Origin: Yimella lutea
Lineage (GTDB): Bacteria > Actinomycetota > Actinomycetes > Actinomycetales > Dermatophilaceae
Assembly: GCF_006715095.1 (NCBI RefSeq)
Contig: NZ_VFMO01000001.1
Location: forward strand, 3,286,001 to 3,350,000
Length of the DNA: 64,000 nucleotides
Reading direction: 5' to 3'
Position 1 is the first letter of the stretch, and the number at the start of each line of letters is the position of its first letter. The notes below the pieces were generated by a model. The model saw only the letters and a list, made by a program, of their open reading frames with translations, ran no database searches and had not been told where the DNA came from. Made by a program: the position numbers and the translations under genes. Below are positions 59,126 through 64,000 of this stretch, piece by piece.

Positions 59126-60106
59126 TCAGCCGAGTCCGTCGAACATCGAGGTGACCGAGCCGTCCTCGAACACCTGGTGGATCGCCTCGGACAGCAACGG
59201 CGCGATCGACAGCGCCGTGAGCTTGTCGAACTGCTTCTCCGGGGTGATCGGCAGGGTGTCGGTGACGACGACCTCGCGGGCCACCGAGTCCCGCAGTCGC
59301 TCCACCGCGGGACCGGAGAAGATGGCGTGCGTAGCCGCGATGATCACGCCGGCCGCCCCGTCGTTCATGAGAGCCTCGGCCGCGTTGCAGATGGTGCCGC
59401 CGGAGTCGATCATGTCGTCGACCAGCACGCAGGTGCGGCCCTCGACCTTTCCGATCACCCGGTTGGCGACACTCTGGTTCGGACGCGTGACGTCGCGCGT
59501 CTTGTGGATGAACGCCAGCGGCGCCCCGTTGAGACGCTTGCTCCACTGTTCGGCGACCTTGATGCGGCCGGCGTCCGGGGAGACGACCGCGAGGTCCTCG
59601 CCCTCGTACTTCTTGCCGACGTAATCGGTGAGGATCGGCAGCGCCTGCAGATGGTCGACCGGACCGTCGAAGAAGCCCTGGATCTGGTCGGTGTGCAGGT
59701 CGACCGCCATGAGACGGTGCGCTCCGGCGACCTTGAACATGTCGGCCATCAGACGCGCACTGATCGGCTCACGACCCCGGGACTTCTTGTCCTGGCGGGC
59801 GTAGCCGTAGAACGGCGTGATCACCGTGATGCGCTTGGCGGAGGCGCGCTTGAGCGCGTCCACCATGATCAGCTGCTCCATGATGTTGTGGTTGATCGGT
59901 GCGGTGTGCGACTGGATGACGAACGCGTCGCAGCCACGGACCGATTCGTCGAATCGCACGTAGGTCTCGGAGTTGGCGAAGTCGCGCGCCTCGGTCGGCA
60001 CGAGCGTCGTGCCGAGCGAGTCGGCGACCGCCTGCGCCAGCGCGGGGTGAGCACGGCCGGAGAAGACCATCAGGTTCTTCTCGGTGGTGGCCTTCATTCC
60101 GCTCAT
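59126..60106 (-). CDS. prs: Ribose-phosphate pyrophosphokinase
   Basis: Makes PRPP for nucleotide, histidine and NAD synthesis. 326 aa. FSGRAHPALAQAVAD, DLHTDQIQGFFD (PRPP-binding), SPDAGRIKVAEQW and VLVDDMIDSGGTI (PRPP loop) are clear; the catalytic flexible-loop KTRD motif is present (FIHKTRDVTRPN). The ATG at 60106 is four bases from the glmU stop, so the two are co-transcribed. The longer frame is not coding. Confidence 0.96.
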   Translation of the reverse strand: MSGMKATTEKNLMVFSGRAHPALAQAVADSLGTTLVPTEARDFANSETYVRFDESVRGCDAFVIQSHTAPINHNIMEQLIMVDALKRASAKRITVITPFYGYARQDKKSRGREPISARLMADMFKVAGAHRLMAVDLHTDQIQGFFDGPVDHLQALPILTDYVGKKYEGEDLAVVSPDAGRIKVAEQWSKRLNGAPLAFIHKTRDVTRPNQSVANRVIGKVEGRTCVLVDDMIDSGGTICNAAEALMNDGAAGVIIAATHAIFSGPAVERLRDSVAREVVVTDTLPITPEKQFDKLTALSIAPLLSEAIHQVFEDGSVTSMFDGLG

Positions 60107-60110
60107 GTGT

Positions 60111-61559
60111 TCAGTTCCCTTCACTGGTGCTGCGTGCACGGGCGGCCCTGGCAGCCTTGTCCGTCTTGGTTCCGGCACGGCGGCGCTCCACCCAACCGTC
60201 GATGTTGCGCTGGCGTCCGCGGGCCACCGCGATCTGTCCGGGCTCGACGTCCTTCTCGACCGCGGAACCGGCACCGACGTACGCGCCGTCGCCGATGGTG
60301 ACCGGCGCGATCAGCACCGAGTCGGATCCGACGAAGCTGTGCGCCCCGACGTTCGTGTGGTGCTTGGCCACTCCGTCGTAGTTGGCGAAGATCGTGCCCG
60401 CCCCGATGTTGGCGCCCTTACCGATCGTCGCGTCGCCGCAGTAGGTCAGGTGCGGCACCTTGGCGCCGTCACCGATCTTGGCGTTCTTGGTCTCGACGAA
60501 CCCGCCGATCTTGCCGCCGGTGCCCAGTTCGGTGCCCGGACGCAGATAGGAGTACGGACCGACGGTGGCGTCCGCGCCGATCACCGCGAGGTCGACATGC
60601 GCACGGACGACGCTGGCGCCGTCACCGACCTCGGCGTCCTTGAGCGTGGTGTCCGGACCGATCTCGCAGTTCTCGCCGACGGTGGTGGCGCCCTGCAACT
60701 GACAGCCGGGGTGAATCACGGTGTCGCGTCCGACGGTGACGTCCGCGTCGATCCAGGTGGACTCGGGATCGACCACGATCGCACCCGACTCGCGCATCAG
60801 CTTGTCGAGCAGGCGGCGGTTGAGTTCGCGGCCGAGCTTGGCCAGCTGGGCCTTGTCGTTGACGCCTTCGGCCTGGACGAGGTCGGTCAGCACGTCGGCG
60901 ATCACGCGCCGCCCCCGGGAGACGGCGAACTCGACGACGTCGGTCAGGTACTTCTCCCCCGCGGCTTCGTTGATCCCGAGGCTCGCGAGCGCCTCTCGCA
61001 GCAGATCGGCGTCGAAGGCGAAGATGCCCGAGTTGAACTCACGGATCTCCAACTGCTCCGGGGTGCACTGCTTGTGCTCGACGATCGCGACGACGTCGCC
61101 GGACTCATCGCGCACGATTCGCCCGTATCCCGTTGCGTCGCTGAGGATTCCGGAGATCACGGTGACGGCGGCGTCGTTGTCGGCGTGGGTGTCGGCCAGG
61201 CGGCGGAGCGTGCCGGCCTCGAGCAACGGGGTGTCACCGGTGGTCACGATGACGGTGCCGTGCAGGTGTTCCGGGAGCGCCAGCAGACCACACTCGGCTG
61301 CGCGCCCCGTGCCGTAGATGTCGTCCTGGAACGCGACCACGATCTCGGGCAGAGCCTCACGAGCTGCGGCGGCGACCTTCTCGCCCTGAGCCCGGACCAC
61401 GACGGCGACGTGCTCGGCGCCCGCACCGGAAGCCGCGCTCACCGCGTGACCGACGAGGGTGCGTCCACCGATGCGGTGCAGAGCCTTGTTGATGTTCGAC
61501 TTCATCCGAGTGCCGTCACCGGCGGACATGACAATGACGGCTGCAAGGGGTGCGCGCAC
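60111..61559 (-). CDS. glmU: Bifunctional N-acetylglucosamine-1-phosphate uridyltransferase / acetyltransferase GlmU
   Basis: 482 aa, last two steps to UDP-GlcNAc. N-terminal pyrophosphorylase with AAVIVMSAGDGTRMKSNIN, a divergent form of the usual L-A-A-G-x-G-T-R-M motif (Ser and Asp for Ala and Glu), and a left-handed beta-helix C-terminus with hexapeptide repeats (IGADATVGPYSYLRPGTELG, AKVPHLTYCGDATIGKGANIGAG). GTG start at 61559 with AGGAG upstream. With glmS the window holds two enzymes of the pathway. Confidence 0.95.
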   Translation of the reverse strand: MRAPLAAVIVMSAGDGTRMKSNINKALHRIGGRTLVGHAVSAASGAGAEHVAVVVRAQGEKVAAAAREALPEIVVAFQDDIYGTGRAAECGLLALPEHLHGTVIVTTGDTPLLEAGTLRRLADTHADNDAAVTVISGILSDATGYGRIVRDESGDVVAIVEHKQCTPEQLEIREFNSGIFAFDADLLREALASLGINEAAGEKYLTDVVEFAVSRGRRVIADVLTDLVQAEGVNDKAQLAKLGRELNRRLLDKLMRESGAIVVDPESTWIDADVTVGRDTVIHPGCQLQGATTVGENCEIGPDTTLKDAEVGDGASVVRAHVDLAVIGADATVGPYSYLRPGTELGTGGKIGGFVETKNAKIGDGAKVPHLTYCGDATIGKGANIGAGTIFANYDGVAKHHTNVGAHSFVGSDSVLIAPVTIGDGAYVGAGSAVEKDVEPGQIAVARGRQRNIDGWVERRRAGTKTDKAARAARARSTSEGN

Positions 61560-61811
61560 GCGGAGACTCCTGAATGCGGTCGGGAGGGTGGTGTCGTTCC
61601 GAGGCCGATGCTACCGCTCCGTCACCTGCCGTTCGTTCGCGCTCGGTCGGTCGGGTCATGCCCGATCACGCAGCGAGTGGAGTCGGCATCCCGGTCGTTC
61701 GTGCAAGGACTTCTTCGATTTCTGCAGCCAGGCAGCGATCGGAGTGTCTGCGCGAGCACATCTGTGCCGGTCGATGTAGTTGGCTGGACCGACCGACGAA
61801 CAGGAGCAGAC

Positions 61812-62021
61812 ATGGTGTCCAGCGACAACGATGGCCAGATCTCGGAGACCTCGATGGCGGTGCCGGACGCCGGCGCCGACCAGACTCCGGGAACCGAGGA
61901 AGGTACCCCGTCAGCAGCCGACTCGGGACACGAGCCGCACGAAGGTCCGCGAGACTACGGAACCACGGACCGCACTGCATCAGGCGAAGAGACGGACCAG
62001 GCATCCTCGAACAATGAGTAA
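61812..62021 (+). CDS. Small acidic, probably disordered protein
   Basis: 69 aa, not recognised. Composition is mostly Asp, Glu, Gly, Ser and Thr with no hydrophobic core, so it is likely intrinsically disordered. AGGAG lies five bases before the ATG. The TAA stop is the first part of the following hairpin. Divergent from glmU. Confidence 0.6.
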   Translation: MVSSDNDGQISETSMAVPDAGADQTPGTEEGTPSAADSGHEPHEGPRDYGTTDRTASGEETDQASSNNE

Positions 62022-62053
62022 CGGTCCGGCCCCCGAGTGGGGGGCCGGACCGT
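62021..62053. terminator. Bidirectional terminator after the acidic protein gene
   Basis: ACGGTCCGGCCCCC pairs with GGGGGCCGGACCGT around a six-base loop, between two convergent genes. The stem starts at the stop codon of the plus-strand gene. Confidence 0.8.
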
Positions 62054-62068
62054 TCGGCGTCCTGCTGA

Positions 62069-63091
62069 TCAGGCGGTGGCCGGACGCGCGACGCGCTTGG
62101 CGTGACGCAGACCCATCAGGGCCAGCACCAGGAACACGAGCGCTCCGAGGAAGGCGCCGATCGCGGCCCACAGGGCGACCTTGGCCATGGTGCCGAAGGC
62201 GTAGGCGTTCAGCAGCATGCCGCGCAGGGTGTTGCCCATGAACAGCGACTGGCGCAGTTCGCCGAGCTTCTTGGTCTCTTCGGCGTTCGGGGCCGACTTG
62301 TTGGCCTTCATGTACTCGCCGCTGACCTCTTCGTAGGTCTTGTTGTTCGACTGAGTGTTCATGTGGACGAGGATGTACTGGTCGGCGAAAGCCTTGGCCT
62401 GGTCGCCGGTGGTCATCTTCTGACCGGCGAACTTCTCCAGGGCGGCCTTCTGCCGTCCGGACGGTCGACGCCGCCAGGTCAGCACCCGGCGGATCGATTC
62501 GCCGATCATCGCCAGGCTGACGACGGCGAGGAACATTGTCCCGACGAAGGCGGACCAGCCGCGCGCGTAGACGGCGTACGGCGTTTCACCGTCCCCTTCG
62601 TACAGAACGGGGACCGAATCGCCGACCTTTCCCGAATCTCCCACCAACTCGACGTCGGAGAACGTGTACCTGCCGTCAGTGCTGCGAAAGGTGCCCAGAT
62701 ACATGCACCCGCCCCTACCGCCACACTCCGCGGACGTCACGGTGAAGTGACCAGGCACACCGCGCCCATGGGCGGCGTCCCACGACGGACTCAGATCCTG
62801 CACGCTGAACCCCAGAACGGCCACGCCGAGCCCGAACATCACCACCTGAACCAAGGCATCGACGACGCGTGAGGGACGCCCGACACGACGACCCACTCCG
62901 GCGGTTCCCTCGTCGCCGAGCGAACTCCAGCGGCGAAGCGGCTGCACCGCTCCGGCCACCGGAAGCACACCGGCTTCGGTCGTGATGCTGACCCAGCCGC
63001 CGTCGGCGACCGGACCGTGGACCACAGCCGGAACACCACGCATTCCGTGCCGCGGGAGCAGGTCGGTCTCGCTGACCCTGAGCCTGGCCAC
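62069..63091 (-). CDS. Membrane protein of unknown function
   Basis: 340 aa. Hydrophobic helices at about 78-98, 187-207 and 311-333; helices 1 and 2 bracket an extracytoplasmic region with a Cys pair (SAECGGRGGCMYLG) likely forming a disulfide, and a long hydrophilic stretch (about 220-300, many Lys, Thr and Asn) lies between helices 2 and 3. No recognised domain. The GTG start at 63091 is uncertain and lacks a good ribosome-binding site. Confidence 0.65.
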   Translation of the reverse strand: MARLRVSETDLLPRHGMRGVPAVVHGPVADGGWVSITTEAGVLPVAGAVQPLRRWSSLGDEGTAGVGRRVGRPSRVVDALVQVVMFGLGVAVLGFSVQDLSPSWDAAHGRGVPGHFTVTSAECGGRGGCMYLGTFRSTDGRYTFSDVELVGDSGKVGDSVPVLYEGDGETPYAVYARGWSAFVGTMFLAVVSLAMIGESIRRVLTWRRRPSGRQKAALEKFAGQKMTTGDQAKAFADQYILVHMNTQSNNKTYEEVSGEYMKANKSAPNAEETKKLGELRQSLFMGNTLRGMLLNAYAFGTMAKVALWAAIGAFLGALVFLVLALMGLRHAKRVARPATA

Positions 63092-63114
63092 CGGGTGGGT
63101 TCTCGTCGCCAGGA

Positions 63115-63360
63115 TCAGTTCGATTGCGCGCGGGCGGTTGTCGTTACGGCAACGGCGGCACCGAGCACGGCCGTTCGGGCTTCGGCGAACGTGTCAGCGG
63201 CAGCAATTCCGATCGCTTCGGCGAACTCGGGCATGGCCCGCCACCGTCGCAGCGTCCGCGCGGACACGCCCACGGCGACGGCAACGGATTCCGGGTCGCC
63301 ACCAACGGCAAGCATCTCGGCGGCGCGTTGCTGCGACTCGGTCAGCGTCGATGCGGTCAC
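63115..63360 (-). CDS. Small HTH protein, terminase-small-subunit or phage-regulator like
   Basis: 81 aa from a GTG at 63360 that overlaps the stop of the upstream HNH gene as GTGA. The N-terminal half has a helix-turn-helix (QQRAAEMLAVGGDPESVAVAVGVSARTLRRWRA) of the kind seen in phage small terminase or element regulators; no catalytic motif. Likely part of a mobile element together with the HNH gene. Confidence 0.55.
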   Translation of the reverse strand: MTASTLTESQQRAAEMLAVGGDPESVAVAVGVSARTLRRWRAMPEFAEAIGIAAADTFAEARTAVLGAAVAVTTTARAQSN

Positions 63361-63697
63361 GACGGCCACCTTCCGGCCAACGCACGACCGACGATGATCG
63401 GTGCCCGGTGCTCGCCACGCCAAGCGGTCACGAGGTGCCGAGGTCGGACGCATCGCGGGTTGCCGCAACGTCGGAGGACGACAAGGGCGCGGTCGACGGG
63501 TCGGCCCCGGGTGAGTTCGAAGACGTGGCGCGAGAAGGTCACGAGCCGGCGAAGCTCGGGATCCATGCGCGGGGCTGCGACGCGTCGGGCCCGGTCATGG
63601 CACCCGTCCACACGAAGCACCCGCGCATTATCTGGACGTGCGCTCGGACGTAGTACGGCAACGCTGCGAGTTCAGCGGCTGCGGTCGGGTCGGTCAT
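63357..63697 (-). pseudogene. HNH endonuclease gene split by a frameshift
   Basis: The N-terminal part (from the ATG at 63697, AAGGA upstream) has RGCFVWTGAMTG and runs to a stop at 63539. The C-terminal part is in another frame down to 63357 and continues logically with PELRRLVTFSRHVFELTRGR and the C-G-N-P-R-C-V-R-P-R-H-L zinc/HNH motif. The change of frame must fall around 63550-63575. Together they would make about 113 residues, typical for phage-type HNH proteins. Either decay or a sequencing slip. Confidence 0.6.
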
Positions 63698-63763
63698 GGG
63701 TGGTTCCTTCGGTTGGGCTGACCGGCCGCGCACCGGGAGGAGACGGCGCGGCCGGTCAGCGGC

Positions 63764-64000
63764 TCAGGGTCGACCCGTGGCGGGGTCGGGATACGAGCAC
63801 GTCGACAGGCCGATCGATGCCGGGTCGAGGTCACGCACGATGCGGCCATGCTCGGCACGAACGGGCGCGAGCCCGAACGGGTCATCGTCGGGCGTGAGCG
63901 CGGCGAGGGTCGCGACGGTCACGTCTCGGGCGGTGCGTTCAGCGAGCGGGTTCGACACGCGTAGCGCGGTCGCTTCAGCCTGCCGGTGGTCGAGCGCGGC
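63764..64000 (-). CDS. Unknown protein, C-terminal end (cut by window edge)
   Basis: At least 78 residues, open to the window end. A possible internal GTG at 63958 exists, but the frame reads through above it (ALDHRQAEATALR). Contains TVATLAALTPDDDPFGLAPVRAEHGRIVRDLDP; no domain recognised. Same strand and spacing as the HNH and HTH genes, so probably the same element. Confidence 0.5.
   Translation of the reverse strand, partial: AALDHRQAEATALRVSNPLAERTARDVTVATLAALTPDDDPFGLAPVRAEHGRIVRDLDPASIGLSTCSYPDPATGRP

Overview
The window is a high-GC chromosome segment from an actinobacterium. Mycothiol S-conjugate amidase, an imuA'/imuB/dnaE2 SOS mutasome, a MprF-like LysX fusion, the eno-ftsB-DUF501-ppx block and several apparently leaderless genes all point that way. 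The gene set suggests Micrococcales, perhaps near Dermacoccaceae/Dermatophilaceae, but I cannot confirm a family from sequence reading alone.

Layout. 1-8067 (minus strand) is a tightly overlapping run: tsaD (cut by the window edge), rimI, tsaB, tsaE, an alpha/beta hydrolase, alr, a fused NAD(P)HX epimerase/dehydratase, acpS and glmS. Divergent coaA follows. 9084-19006 holds a PIN-PhoH protein with a 390-nt leader, uppS, hemolysin III, mca, greA with a hairpin leader, a DrrAB-type ABC transporter, a cystathionine gamma-synthase/lyase and small membrane proteins. 19075-23147 carries a fused alpha-beta glycyl-tRNA synthetase coupled to a double-GNAT protein. 23248-25630 has a lamin-tail remnant, msrA, an AMIN-like secreted protein and a ferritin. 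25699-33162 contains a phosphoribosyltransferase and the mutagenic repair genes imuA', imuB and dnaE2. imuA' and imuB each have a LexA box inside a near-identical leaderless promoter, and a PRC-barrel/DUF2382 stress gene lies between them on the other strand. 33169-37248 is a lysX truncated at its 5' end by an IS1634-like element. 37496-42788 is a complete minus-strand rRNA operon (16S-23S-5S) with its own promoter and terminator. 43227-47434 has cbs, an SGNH hydrolase and a thiolase. 47448-61559 is mostly housekeeping: BI-1 protein, an unusual tRNA, ppx, DUF501, ftsB, eno, mazG, a lipoprotein, mfd, pth, rplY, prs and glmU. 61812-64000 turns accessory: a disordered acidic protein, a membrane protein, a small HTH protein, a frameshifted HNH endonuclease and a partial unknown gene, consistent with the edge of a phage or integrative element.

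How the parts fit: tsaE/tsaB/tsaD make the tRNA t6A modification. alr, glmS, glmU and uppS supply cell-wall precursors. cbs with the gamma-synthase/lyase gives transsulfuration. imuA'/imuB/dnaE2 and mfd deal with DNA damage. I see no CRISPR array and no classical defence island. The observations most worth following are the twin SOS promoters, the short-variable-loop tRNA with a UAA anticodon and its inverted 3' fragment, the fused GlyRS, the IS-truncated lysX, and two candidate leader regulators (phoH and greA).
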